NCBI GenBank assembly: GCA_002337055.1
Contig: DDFG01000001.1
Span: 1-64,000 of the forward strand
Direction of reading: 5' to 3'
Length of the DNA stretch: 64,000 bases
From: Betaproteobacteria bacterium UBA1934
Lineage (GTDB): Bacteria; Pseudomonadota; Gammaproteobacteria; Burkholderiales; Rhodocyclaceae
Of the stretch, positions 8,203-17,490 are shown in pieces (the first letter of the stretch is position 1; every line of letters begins with the position of its first letter). Under the pieces are notes generated by a model that was not told where the DNA came from, made no database searches, and saw only the letters and a program-made list of their open reading frames with translations. Position numbers and translations under genes: made by a program.

Positions 8203-8475
8203 AACACGAACATGCAGCGGGCCTAATCCGTTGCGTGCCCTACCGGAAGAGCATCAAGCCGCTCAACCGTCCCGCTGGCTGGATCAACATCCGGCTGCAC
8301 CGTGAGGCTCTCGCCGCCGGGCTCGCAAGGCCAAGGACGGGGAGTTCCATGCCAATTGCAAATTGTGTTGCCGCGCCGTGGCTGTTGCGAAACTGCCTAC
8401 GGGTAGGGGTAATAGCTAGGCGGCCTCGCTTGCTTGGCTAGAAAAAGATCGATGACTGCGTGGGAGTGGTAGTGG
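8203..8475 (+). ncRNA. Long structured 5' leader of the rnfB-nifJ-rnfCDGEA operon (candidate cis-regulatory RNA)
   Basis: The predicted transcription start lies about 270 nt before the rnfB start codon and no credible gene occupies the gap. The RNA can form several good hairpins. A 10-bp stem joins 8211-8220 to 8228-8237. CUGGAU/AUCCGG lies at 8278-8293 with a 4-nt loop, CAAUU/AAUUG at 8353-8365, and a 7-bp stem AGCUAGG/CUUGGCU at 8414-8439, close to the ribosome site GGGAGTGG. No known riboswitch signature could be assigned by eye. Confidence 0.45.
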
Positions 8476-9354
8476 ATGGAATCTCTGACAAATCTACTGA
8501 TCGCCAGTGGCTTCATGCTGGCGCTTGGCGTCTTGTTGGCACTGGCATTGGCGATCGCCAATCGTAAGCTGTTTGTATACGAAGACCCGCGTATTGGTGA
8601 GGTCGAGAACCTGTTGCCCAAATCGAATTGTGGTGCCTGCGGCCAGGCGGGTTGTCGGGCATTCGCCGAGAAAGCCGTGCTGGGCGAGATACTTGCCGCT
8701 CAATGCACTGTGAGTTCGGACGATCAGCGTGAAGCGATCGCACGTTTTTTGGGTGTAGACGCCGGTGCAGTGGAAAAACGGGTGGCGCGCCTTGCCTGTG
8801 GCGGTGGAACGCACGTGGCATACCTGCGCGCTCGCTATGCCGGTTTGCAGACATGCCGTGCCGCTGCAGTCACGGGAGGGGGCGGCAAGGAGTGTGCTTG
8901 GGGTTGCTTGGGGCTCGGTGATTGCGTCAGTGTGTGCGAATTTGGCGCGCTCCATCTTGATCAGCACGGCCTTCCCCAGGTTGACCCGGAGAAATGTACG
9001 GCGTGTGGCGATTGCGTCGATGCCTGTCCGAAAGTGTTGTTTTCCATACAGCCTGTAAGCCACAAACTGTGGGTGGCCTGCAAAAATCGCGCTGATGGCG
9101 ATGTCGCCGAAGCCGCTTGTGAGGTGGCCTGTACCGCATGCGGCCGATGTGTGATTGACGCCGGCCCCGATTTGATGCGCCTGGAAAACAATCTTGCTGT
9201 GATCGATTATTCCAATAACGCTCAGGCGACCCGAGCGGCAATCGACCGTTGTCCGACGGGTGCCATCGTCTGGTACGAAAATCCAAAGCTTTCCATCAAG
9301 GGGTCTGCGGCCAAGAAGATCTTGCGCCAGCAGTCGTTGCCTGTTTTGCATTAA
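8476..9354 (+). CDS. rnfB: Rnf complex subunit RnfB (iron-sulfur electron-entry subunit)
   Basis: RnfB accepts electrons from ferredoxin for the membrane Rnf ion pump. The 292-aa protein has one N-terminal membrane helix (about residues 8-28) and the Fe-S motif NCGACGQAGCRAFAE near 52. Further cysteine clusters follow (CAWGCLGLGDCVSVC, CTACGDCVDACP, CTACGRCV, DRCPTGAI). It is longer and richer in clusters than the E. coli RsxB form (192 aa). It is the first gene of an operon and is followed directly by a PFOR, an unusual place for rnfB. Confidence 0.95.
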   Translation: MESLTNLLIASGFMLALGVLLALALAIANRKLFVYEDPRIGEVENLLPKSNCGACGQAGCRAFAEKAVLGEILAAQCTVSSDDQREAIARFLGVDAGAVEKRVARLACGGGTHVAYLRARYAGLQTCRAAAVTGGGGKECAWGCLGLGDCVSVCEFGALHLDQHGLPQVDPEKCTACGDCVDACPKVLFSIQPVSHKLWVACKNRADGDVAEAACEVACTACGRCVIDAGPDLMRLENNLAVIDYSNNAQATRAAIDRCPTGAIVWYENPKLSIKGSAAKKILRQQSLPVLH

Positions 9355-9366
9355 GGAGTGTTTGCC

Positions 9367-12300
9367 ATGTTCAAGAAGCTCAAGGAACTCAAGTTGCTCG
9401 ACCGCGGCGCATCGGCCGCCGAGGCCCGCACTGTGAAGTACCCCGGCGTCCGCGACGCCGTGGATGGCAACACCGCCGTCATTCACGTCGAGCGTGAAGC
9501 CTCCGACGCCGCCGGCGCCTACCCGATTACACCCTCGACGCAGATGGGCGAATACTGGGCTGAAGCGGTGGCGCAGGGTCACCTCAATATTTCCGACCGC
9601 CCGCTGATTTTCATCGAGCCGGAATCCGAACACGCCGCCGCCGGTGTGACCGCCGGCATGTCGATGACCGGTCTGCGCGCCGTGAACTTCTCTTCGGCGC
9701 AGGGCATCGCCTTCATGCACGAGTCGCTCTACGGGGCGGTCGGCAAGCGCCTGCCCTACGTGCTGAACATGGGCTGCCGCGCTATTACCAAGGTCAGCCT
9801 GAACGTGCATTGCTCGCACGACGATTACCATTGCGTCGACGATACCGGTTTCATCCAGGTGTTGGCCAAGGACGCGCAGGAAGCCGCCGACCTCAACCTC
9901 ATCTCCCGCAAGACCGCGGAACTGGCGCTGACGCCGGCGATCGTCGGTCAAGATGGTTTTCTGACCACGCACCTGATCGAATCCGCTCGTCTGCCGGAAC
10001 GCGAACTGGTGGCTGAGTTTCTCGGCAAGCCGGACGACCTGATCGATACGCCCACCCCGGCACAGGACATGCTGTACGGGCCGAAGCGCCGCCGCGTGCC
10101 GGCCATCTGGGACGTCGATACTCCGCTCGTCTCCGGCCCGGTGCAGAACCAGGACGCCTACATGCAGGCTACCATCGGCCAGCGTCCGTATTTCTTCGAT
10201 CACATTGAAGATATCTTCGAGCAGTGCGCGGCTGAATACGCCGAGTTGACCGGCCGCGAATACGGCCGCGTGGCCGGCTATCGCACCGAAGACGCCGATT
10301 ACATCATTCTCGGTATGGGCTCGATGATCGTGCAGGCGGAAGCCGTGGCCGATTATTTGCGTGACACGCGCAAGATCAAGGTCGGGGTGGTCAATATCAC
10401 CATGTTCCGCCCGTTCCCGGGCGATCTGCTGGGTCATTTCCTGAAGGGCAAGAAGGGCGTTGCGGTGCTGGAGCGCACCGACCAGCCGCTGGCGGAGGAT
10501 CTGCCGCTGATGCGCGAAATCCGCGCGACGTTGACCAAGTGCCTGGAAAACGGCGCCGCCGGTCAAGACCTGCCGTTCCCCGGCTATGCCAGCATTACCA
10601 CCGCGCAGATGCCGCAGCTTTACTCGGGCTGCTACGGCCTGGGTTCGCGCGACACCCAGCCGGAAGCCATCATCGGTACCATCGAAAACATGCTGCCGGA
10701 AGGCGGCAAGCGCCGCTTCTTCTATCTCTCCGTCGATTTCGTGCGTAATGCGCTCAATCCCAAAGACGAAATCCACCAGCAAAGCCTGCAAGACGCCTAT
10801 CCCAAGATCAAGGAACTGGCAGTGCGCGGCAGCGAGAACCCGAACCTGCTGCCCAAGGATTCCGTCACGGTGCGCATGCATTCCATCGGCGGCTGGGGCG
10901 CCATCACCACCGGCAAGAATCTGGCGGTGACGCTGTTTGAATTGCTGGGTTGGGACATCAAGGCCAACCCGAAGTACGGCTCCGAAAAGAAGGGCCAGCC
11001 GACGACCTACTATCTCTCGGCGGCGCCAGAACCGATTCGCGTCAATTGCGAATACCTCTATGTGGACGTCGTCCTGTCGCCCGATCCGCAAGTCTTCGGC
11101 CACTCCAACCCGCTCTCCGGCCTGAAGAAGGGCGGCGTGTTCATCATCCAGTCCAATCTGGGTGAGGAGACCTGGGCGAATTTCCCGGTCTGGGCGCAGA
11201 AATTCATCGTCGACAACGATATTCACGTCTTCTACATCGACGCCTTCCAGATCGCCCGCGAAGAGGCGGGCAGTCCCGAACTGCAACTGCGCATGCAGGG
11301 CAATGCCTTCCAGGGTTCCTTCTTTGCCGCGTCGCCGGTCATGTCCAACGCCAAGCTCTCTGAAGAGAAGCTGTTCAAGGCCATCGAAGAGCAGTTGAAC
11401 TACAAGTTCGGCGGCAAGGGCAAGGCCGTGGTCGACAACAACCTGCGCGTTGTTCGCCGCGGCTTCACCGAACTCGTTGAAATCAAGGACAAGCAAGTCG
11501 GCGTGACGCGCAAGGGCGCGGTCAGGAAGGAAGCCGGCGGCCTGCCGATCATGCTCAAGCAAATGCCCGAGGGCGATGGCCGTGTTTCCGACATCCACCG
11601 TTTCTGGGAGCAGACCGGCAATTTCTATCTGACCGGCAAGGGTTCGGACAACCTGGTCGACCCGTTCATCGGCACCTCGTTGTTTCCGGCCGCGACCGGC
11701 GTGTTCCGCGACATGACCGGTATCCGCTTCGAACATCCGAAGTGGGAGCCGACCAACTGTACTGCTTGCGGTGACTGCTACACCGTGTGTCCTGACTCTG
11801 CTATTCCCGGTCTGGTCAGTAATATCGCCGATGTATTCAATACCGCGATCACCCGCATCGAAACTGGCGGTACGCCGACCCGCTTCCTGCGCCGGGCGGT
11901 ACGTTCGGTCGAGAAGAAACTGCGCGGCCTGATTGATGGCGATGGCGCTGCCGTGCGCCCGCTGATCGACAAGGCTATCGAGGCCACCCTGGCGGACGCG
12001 GACGAAGCCGACCGCGCCGCCATGACTGCCGAATTCGACACCTTCAAGGCGGTGATCGGCGACTTCCAGTTTGCCACCACGCGTCCCTACTGGTCGTTGA
12101 AAGAAAAGAAGGCCAAGGGTTCGGGCGGGCTTTTCTCGATCACCATCAACCCCTATACCTGCAAGGGGTGCATGCTCTGTATCGACGTCTGCGAGGATGA
12201 CGCGCTGAAGGCGGTGGTCCAGACTGAGCAGTCGATCGACACCTTGAAGAAGGACTGGAATCTCTGGCTTGATCTGCCGACCACGCCAGCCGAATACAAC

Positions 12301-14301
12301 CGTATCGAGAATCTCGACGAGAAGGTGGGGGCGCTGAAGACCCTGCTGCTCAACAAGCACGCCTACAACTCGATGAAGTGTGGTGATGGCGCCTGCCTTG
12401 GTTGTGGCGAAAAGACCATCATCCATCTGTTCACGTCGACCGTGACGGCGCTGATGCAGCCGCGCGTCAAGGCATTCGTGGCGCGGATCGACGATCTGAT
12501 CGCCCGCCTGGAGACGCACATGCGCATGAAGCTGGCGGCGACGGTTGATCTGACCGACACCGCCGCCATGGTCAAGGCGGTGGATGCGGCAGCCGCGACC
12601 GATCTCACGCTCTCCGGTCTGGCGGCCAGCCTCGCGGTGGGCAAAGCGTCGCAGCCGATCGATCAGGCCTGGGTGCGCCAGATGGCGCAGCTTCTCGAAC
12701 GCCTGAAGGATCTCAAGTGGCGTTACATCGAAGGTCCGACCAAGCGCGGTCGCGCCGAGATGGGCATGGTGAATTCCACAGGCTGTACCTCGGTGTGGGC
12801 GTCGACCTATCCCTTCCATCCCTATCCCTTTCCCTGGACTTCGCATCTCTTCCAGGATTCGCCGTCGGTCGCCATGGGGCTCTTTGAGGGCCACATGGTC
12901 AAGATGGCGGAAGGCTTCAAGGCCATTCGGCTGGCCGAGAAGGAACTGGCCAACGACTATGTGCCGGCGCGCGACGACGACTTTTTCAAGCGCTTTACCT
13001 GGCACGAGTTCAGCGAGGAAGAATGGCTGCTCTGCCCGCCAGTGGTGTCGTTGGGCGGCGACGGCGCGATGTACGACATCGGCTTCCAGAACCTGTCGCG
13101 CGCCATGATGTCCGGCATGCCCATCAAGGTGCTGGTGGTCGATACGCAGGTGTATTCCAACACCGGCGGTCAGGCCTGTACGTCGGGCTTTATCAGCCAG
13201 GTCTCCGACATGGCGCAGTTTGGTAAGGCGCAGCACGGCAAGCAGGAAATCCGCAAGGAAATGAGCCTGATCGCCATGGCGCATCGTGCAGCCTATGTTG
13301 CGCAGAGCACCATCGGGCACGTCAATCATCTGCTCGAGTGCTATATCGATGGCATCAACAGCCGTCGTCCGGCACTGTTCAACATCTATGCGGTCTGCCC
13401 GCCGGAGCATGGCGTGGGCGACGACCGCAGCGTCGAACAATCGCGTCTGGCCGTCGAAGGGCGCGCCTATCCGCTGTTCAGCTTTGACCCGGATCGCGGT
13501 GTCACTTTCAGCGAATGCGTGTCGCTGGAAGGGAACCCGTCGCCCAAGGCGGATTGGCCGAAATACACGTTGCGCTATGTCGACGAAAGCGGTGCAGAAC
13601 AGAGCATGGACGTGCCGATGACCTTCGCCGACTTCGCCGCCACCGAAGCGCGCTTCTCCAAGCAGTTCAAGAAGGCGCCGCCGGAAACCTGGAACGACAA
13701 TATGGTGCTGCTGGCCGACTTCATCAAACTCGACAAGGACGAGCGCGAAGGCAAGTATCCGTTCATCTGGTCCGTCGACAAGAAGAACCGACTTGGCCGC
13801 CTGATCCTGACGGCCGACCTGGTGCGCTCGACGGAAGAACGCCTGAATTACTGGAAGCAGATCAAGGACGTTGCGGGCGTGGGTCGCGCCACGGTCGACA
13901 CGGCGGCGCTTACCGCTCAAGTGCGGGCCGAGTTGTTGCAGCAGATCACCGCTTCACTGGGCGGCGCAGCCACCTCAGCAGCGGCGCCGGCGATCAAGGC
14001 CGAGGCGCCTGCGGCTGCCGCGGCACCGACGCCCGCCGCGGCGGCTGCCAGCTATGAACCGGTGTGGGTCGAATCGCCGGAATGCACGGCCTGCGACGAA
14101 TGCATGAACATCGCTCCGAAGGTTTTTGCCTATAACGACCAGAAGCAGATCGTTGTAGCCGATGCCAAGGGCGGCAAGTTTGCCGACATCGTCAAGGCGG
14201 CCGAGAAGTGCACGGCCGGCTGCATTCATCCGGGCACGCCGTGGAATGCGGCGGAGCCGGGGCTGGACAAGCTGGTCGCTCGCGCGGCGAAGTACAACTG
14301 A
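9367..14301 (+). CDS. nifJ: Giant pyruvate:ferredoxin (flavodoxin) oxidoreductase with fused C-terminal ferredoxin domain
   Basis: The enzyme interconverts pyruvate + CoA and acetyl-CoA + CO2 with low-potential electrons. The N-terminal domain shows AYPITPSTQMGEYW. The gamma-type domain starts near residue 500 (GGWGAITTGKNLA). Two 4Fe-4S sites are CTACGDCYTVCP (about 797) and CKGCMLCIDVCE (about 930). The thiamine-diphosphate domain has CGDGACLGCGE (about 1004) and GGDGAMYDIGFQNL (about 1230) followed by SNTGGQ. At 1644 aa it is about 450 longer than usual. There are roughly 80 extra residues between the two clusters and about 80 within the TPP domain. An Ala/Pro linker then leads to a small ferredoxin domain (CTACDEC near 1570, CTAGCIHP near 1620). 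ATG 9367 with AAGGAG upstream is preferred over GTG 9358. Confidence 0.95.
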   Translation: MFKKLKELKLLDRGASAAEARTVKYPGVRDAVDGNTAVIHVEREASDAAGAYPITPSTQMGEYWAEAVAQGHLNISDRPLIFIEPESEHAAAGVTAGMSMTGLRAVNFSSAQGIAFMHESLYGAVGKRLPYVLNMGCRAITKVSLNVHCSHDDYHCVDDTGFIQVLAKDAQEAADLNLISRKTAELALTPAIVGQDGFLTTHLIESARLPERELVAEFLGKPDDLIDTPTPAQDMLYGPKRRRVPAIWDVDTPLVSGPVQNQDAYMQATIGQRPYFFDHIEDIFEQCAAEYAELTGREYGRVAGYRTEDADYIILGMGSMIVQAEAVADYLRDTRKIKVGVVNITMFRPFPGDLLGHFLKGKKGVAVLERTDQPLAEDLPLMREIRATLTKCLENGAAGQDLPFPGYASITTAQMPQLYSGCYGLGSRDTQPEAIIGTIENMLPEGGKRRFFYLSVDFVRNALNPKDEIHQQSLQDAYPKIKELAVRGSENPNLLPKDSVTVRMHSIGGWGAITTGKNLAVTLFELLGWDIKANPKYGSEKKGQPTTYYLSAAPEPIRVNCEYLYVDVVLSPDPQVFGHSNPLSGLKKGGVFIIQSNLGEETWANFPVWAQKFIVDNDIHVFYIDAFQIAREEAGSPELQLRMQGNAFQGSFFAASPVMSNAKLSEEKLFKAIEEQLNYKFGGKGKAVVDNNLRVVRRGFTELVEIKDKQVGVTRKGAVRKEAGGLPIMLKQMPEGDGRVSDIHRFWEQTGNFYLTGKGSDNLVDPFIGTSLFPAATGVFRDMTGIRFEHPKWEPTNCTACGDCYTVCPDSAIPGLVSNIADVFNTAITRIETGGTPTRFLRRAVRSVEKKLRGLIDGDGAAVRPLIDKAIEATLADADEADRAAMTAEFDTFKAVIGDFQFATTRPYWSLKEKKAKGSGGLFSITINPYTCKGCMLCIDVCEDDALKAVVQTEQSIDTLKKDWNLWLDLPTTPAEYNRIENLDEKVGALKTLLLNKHAYNSMKCGDGACLGCGEKTIIHLFTSTVTALMQPRVKAFVARIDDLIARLETHMRMKLAATVDLTDTAAMVKAVDAAAATDLTLSGLAASLAVGKASQPIDQAWVRQMAQLLERLKDLKWRYIEGPTKRGRAEMGMVNSTGCTSVWASTYPFHPYPFPWTSHLFQDSPSVAMGLFEGHMVKMAEGFKAIRLAEKELANDYVPARDDDFFKRFTWHEFSEEEWLLCPPVVSLGGDGAMYDIGFQNLSRAMMSGMPIKVLVVDTQVYSNTGGQACTSGFISQVSDMAQFGKAQHGKQEIRKEMSLIAMAHRAAYVAQSTIGHVNHLLECYIDGINSRRPALFNIYAVCPPEHGVGDDRSVEQSRLAVEGRAYPLFSFDPDRGVTFSECVSLEGNPSPKADWPKYTLRYVDESGAEQSMDVPMTFADFAATEARFSKQFKKAPPETWNDNMVLLADFIKLDKDEREGKYPFIWSVDKKNRLGRLILTADLVRSTEERLNYWKQIKDVAGVGRATVDTAALTAQVRAELLQQITASLGGAATSAAAPAIKAEAPAAAAAPTPAAAAASYEPVWVESPECTACDECMNIAPKVFAYNDQKQIVVADAKGGKFADIVKAAEKCTAGCIHPGTPWNAAEPGLDKLVARAAKYN

Positions 14302-14318
14302 TGCGATAGGGTCTATCC

Positions 14319-15674
14319 ATGAACCTGTTATCGTTGTTGCGGGGTGAAGCCTTCAAGAGAGGGATTCACCCGCCGCAGAACAAGCTCACTGCCGAGCGTT
14401 CGATCCGGCGTCTGCCCTTCGCGTCGCGTCTGGTCGTGCCGCTCTCGCAGCACATTGGCAAGCCAGCCAGGGCGGTTGTCCGGGTGGGTCAGGAAGTCGT
14501 GCGCGGCGAATTGATTGCCGAAGCCGACGGTTGGTTGTCGGTGCCGCACCATGCGCCCGCCACGGGCTTCGTCGAGGCCATTGAACTGCGACCCAGCGCG
14601 AAAGGCCCTTGGGAACAGAGCATCGTCATCAAGGTGCAGCCCGGATCGACGCAGGAAGTCCAGGTTGCGCATCCGCGCGACATGGGAGTGCTCAACCCGC
14701 AAGAGATCATTGCTGCGGTGCAGCAGACCGGTATGGTCGGTCTTGGCGGCGCGGCCTTTCCCAGTCACGCCAAGATGTCCGTGCCCAAAGACGCCAAGGT
14801 GCACACTCTGGTGGTCAACGGCTGCGAATGCGAGCCCTATCTGACCTGCGATCACCGCGTCATGGTCGAACATGCAGACGATCTGATCGAAGGCATCCGC
14901 CATGCCATGAGAGCCACCGGCGCGGTTCGCACGGTAATCGGCATCGAAGACAACAAGATGAGTGCGGTGGAAGCGATTCAGGCTGCGCTGATGGCCCGCC
15001 ACATCCCGGCCGACCAGATTGCGGTGCAGGCGGTGCCGACCAAGTATCCGCAGGGCGCGGAAAAAATGCTCATCATGGCGCTGTTCGGTGTCGAGGTGCC
15101 CTCGGGCGGACTGCCGCTTGCCTACGGCATGGTCGTGCTCAACGTCGGCACCCTGGCTGCCCTCGGCTGCCTGCTGCCGCGCGGCGAAGGTCTGGTCGAG
15201 CGCGTGGTGACGGTGACCGGACCCGCTGTGCAGCGCCCAGGCGACTATCGCGTACCGATCGGTACGCCGATGAAGTTCCTGCTCGATTATGCGGGCGCGC
15301 CTGCCGAGTCGTATCAGGTCATCCTGGGGGGGCCGATGATGGGTCAGGCGGCCGCGTCGCTCGACGTGCCGGTCACCAAGGGGATGTCCGGTCTGCTGGT
15401 GATGCGGGGCGCCGACTTTTGCGACCGCGACGACCAGAAAATTTATCCCTGCATCAAGTGCGGAGAGTGCGTGGCAGCCTGTCCGATGGGGCTGAACCCG
15501 TCGTTGCTGGGCATGCTCGCAGCGATGCGCGATTACGAGCCGATGGGCAGCCAATACCACCTAGGCGATTGTTTCGAATGCGGAAGCTGCTCGTTTGTCT
15601 GTCCATCGAGCATTCCGTTGGTGCAACAGTTCCGCGTCGCCAAACAAGTCTTACGTGAAAGGGCTGTCGCATGA
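14319..15674 (+). CDS. rnfC: Rnf complex subunit RnfC
   Basis: RnfC is the peripheral flavin- and NADH-handling subunit. The 451-aa protein has the N-terminal barrel segment (FKRGIHPPQNKLTAERSI), the FMN/NAD-binding GLGGAAFPSHAKM near 142 and the NGCECEPYLTCDHR motif. Two ferredoxin-type clusters are CIKCGECVAACPMGLNP and CFECGSCSFVCPSSIPL near residues 383 and 421. It lacks the long repetitive Ala/Lys-rich tail of gammaproteobacterial RsxC. The ATGA at its end is shared with rnfD, implying translational coupling. Confidence 0.96.
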   Translation: MNLLSLLRGEAFKRGIHPPQNKLTAERSIRRLPFASRLVVPLSQHIGKPARAVVRVGQEVVRGELIAEADGWLSVPHHAPATGFVEAIELRPSAKGPWEQSIVIKVQPGSTQEVQVAHPRDMGVLNPQEIIAAVQQTGMVGLGGAAFPSHAKMSVPKDAKVHTLVVNGCECEPYLTCDHRVMVEHADDLIEGIRHAMRATGAVRTVIGIEDNKMSAVEAIQAALMARHIPADQIAVQAVPTKYPQGAEKMLIMALFGVEVPSGGLPLAYGMVVLNVGTLAALGCLLPRGEGLVERVVTVTGPAVQRPGDYRVPIGTPMKFLLDYAGAPAESYQVILGGPMMGQAAASLDVPVTKGMSGLLVMRGADFCDRDDQKIYPCIKCGECVAACPMGLNPSLLGMLAAMRDYEPMGSQYHLGDCFECGSCSFVCPSSIPLVQQFRVAKQVLRERAVA

Positions 15675-16786
15675 GCTCGCGCCTCGAAATTCGCAGTTCT
15701 CCGCACATCAAGGGCGTCAGTAGCGTCGAGACGATCATGAAGAACGTCGTCTGGTCGCTGCTGCCAATCTGTGCCTTCTATGTTTTCCAGTACGGCATTT
15801 CCGCCTTGGCGACCTTGGTAGTGGTGACAGCCAGCTGTCTGCTGGCGGATCGTCTTTTCGCCCGACTCGGCGGGCAATCGGGTGATATCGGCGACTGGTC
15901 GGCCACCATTACCGGCTTGCTGTTGGCCCTGACGATTCCGCCCGGCTTTCCGCTGTGGATGGGGTTCGTCATTGGTTTTGTGGCGATTGCGCTGGGCAAA
16001 GCATTGTTTGGCGGACTCGGTCGAAATGTGTTCAATCCCGCACTGGTGGGACGCGCATTCGGACAGGCCGCCTTTCCGACGGCCATTGCAACCTATACGC
16101 CATCTTTCATGCCTGGGCGTTTCACCGAGTTCATTCCATCGTCGCTGGCGATGCCTTTCATGACGCCGGCCGATACCTCGGCCTGGATCGCTGCTGCCAA
16201 GCTTGACGCCTGGGCGGGTGCCACGCCGCTGGCGAAATGGAAATTCGAAACCGTTCTGGCACCCGCTATTGATTTGCTCACGTCGATTGGCGGAAACCTA
16301 GCGGTTGGACCGGCGCCTATCCTCATCGTCCTGTGCGGCCTCTATCTGGCGGCTCGCCGCTTCCTGGACTGGCGCATTCCGGTGGCGACGCTGATCGGAG
16401 CGGCATTGACTGGCTATGTCGTCTATCTGCTCAACCCCGCTCGCTATCCCGACCCGGTCTTTGTACTCCTCTCTGGCGGTTTGGTACTCGGTGCGGTCTA
16501 TATGGCGACAGACATGGCGACTTCGCCGGTTACGCCGCGCGGGGTGTGGGTGTACGGTGGCCTGATCGGTTTTCTGACGGTCATCATTCGGTATTTCAGC
16601 GGTCTACCCGAGGGGGTGATGTATTCGATTTTGATCGCCAATGCCGCCACACCGCTGATCGAGCGCGTCACGCAACCAAGACCATTCGGCACAGCCAGCC
16701 TCGGCAAACGGAAAGGCCGGGCAGTCTATCCTTTGTTGCCGGCCGAACCGGTGGATGTCGCGGGTCGTGAGAAGGACAAGAAATGA
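15671..16786 (+). CDS. rnfD: Rnf complex subunit RnfD (membrane flavoprotein)
   Basis: RnfD is a polytopic subunit with covalently bound FMN. The 371-aa sequence has many hydrophobic helices, the GLLLALTIPPGFPLW and LGRNVFNPALVGRAFGQ segments, and a DAWAGAT motif. The final Thr (about 185) fits the Dxx(s/t)gAT flavinylation signature. It overlaps rnfC and rnfG by four bases at each end. No ApbE flavin transferase gene is in this window, so that enzyme must be encoded elsewhere. Confidence 0.96.
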   Translation: MSSRLEIRSSPHIKGVSSVETIMKNVVWSLLPICAFYVFQYGISALATLVVVTASCLLADRLFARLGGQSGDIGDWSATITGLLLALTIPPGFPLWMGFVIGFVAIALGKALFGGLGRNVFNPALVGRAFGQAAFPTAIATYTPSFMPGRFTEFIPSSLAMPFMTPADTSAWIAAAKLDAWAGATPLAKWKFETVLAPAIDLLTSIGGNLAVGPAPILIVLCGLYLAARRFLDWRIPVATLIGAALTGYVVYLLNPARYPDPVFVLLSGGLVLGAVYMATDMATSPVTPRGVWVYGGLIGFLTVIIRYFSGLPEGVMYSILIANAATPLIERVTQPRPFGTASLGKRKGRAVYPLLPAEPVDVAGREKDKK

Positions 16787-17490
16787 GCGAACAATTGCCT
16801 GAAACTCAACCCGCCGCTCGCGCGCCCGCGCAAAGCACGCCGACTGGCGCCATGCTGCGCACCTTGGGTTTGGTGTCGGCCATTTGCGGACTGGCGATCG
16901 TCAGCGCTTATCAGGGTACTTTGTCGGCAGTCAAGGCGAACAAGATCATTGCCCAGGAAAGAGCCGTATTCAAAGTGCTTCCTGGCGCCAAATCGGTGGA
17001 TGCATACATGATCGGTAGCGATGGAAGCATTGAAGTCGCCCGCGAAGACGCACCGAACGGTGTGCTCCGTTTTTTCGCAGCCTACGACGAAACTGGTCGC
17101 TTACAGGGAGTCGCGGCCGAGGGCGCGGCAACCGGATACGCCGACGTGGTGCGCGTGATGTTTGGATATTCGCCGGACTGTGAATGTATCGTCGGATTCG
17201 ATCAGGTATCCAGCCGAGAAACTCCAGGCATTGGCGACAAGATCACTGTCGATAAGGATTTTCGGGCCAACTTCAAGTCGCTTGAAGCCAAACTGAATGC
17301 TGACAAGAGCGCCTTGGCCAACGATATCAAGGTTGTCAAACACGGCTCCAAAACCAGTCCGTGGCAGATTGACGCCATTGCCGGCGCGACGATCACATCG
17401 CGCGCCGTGGGCAAAGGCATTAACGATACGGCGCGAGCGTTGTTGCCAAAACTGGTGCCGCAGTTGGAAAAAATCAGGAGCAAGCGATGA
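16783..17490 (+). CDS. rnfG: Rnf complex subunit RnfG (periplasmic flavoprotein)
   Basis: RnfG carries a second covalent FMN on the outer face of the membrane. The 235-aa protein has an N-terminal membrane helix (about 25-44), the conserved ETPGIGD segment near 146, and the flavinylation motif DAIAGAT with Thr 203 as the likely attachment residue. The FMN-binding domain is complete. It is coupled by four-base overlaps to rnfD and rnfE. Confidence 0.95.
   Translation: MSEQLPETQPAARAPAQSTPTGAMLRTLGLVSAICGLAIVSAYQGTLSAVKANKIIAQERAVFKVLPGAKSVDAYMIGSDGSIEVAREDAPNGVLRFFAAYDETGRLQGVAAEGAATGYADVVRVMFGYSPDCECIVGFDQVSSRETPGIGDKITVDKDFRANFKSLEAKLNADKSALANDIKVVKHGSKTSPWQIDAIAGATITSRAVGKGINDTARALLPKLVPQLEKIRSKR

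Noticed and set aside
8203..8475. Assignment of the rnfB leader to the molybdenum-cofactor or cobalamin riboswitch
   Set aside because: Some short stretches look suggestive, but I could not match the conserved boxes of either class, so no class is claimed.
8494..13920. An uninterrupted 1808-codon reading frame on the minus strand opposite rnfB and nifJ
   Set aside because: It mirrors the codon bias of the GC-rich nifJ gene, has no domain motif, is rich in His/Arg/Gly as antisense frames are, and lacks a ribosome site. The plus-strand genes are unmistakable.
14328..15560. 410-codon minus-strand frame opposite rnfC
   Set aside because: It is an antisense frame over a clear gene, with His/Arg-rich low-meaning sequence.
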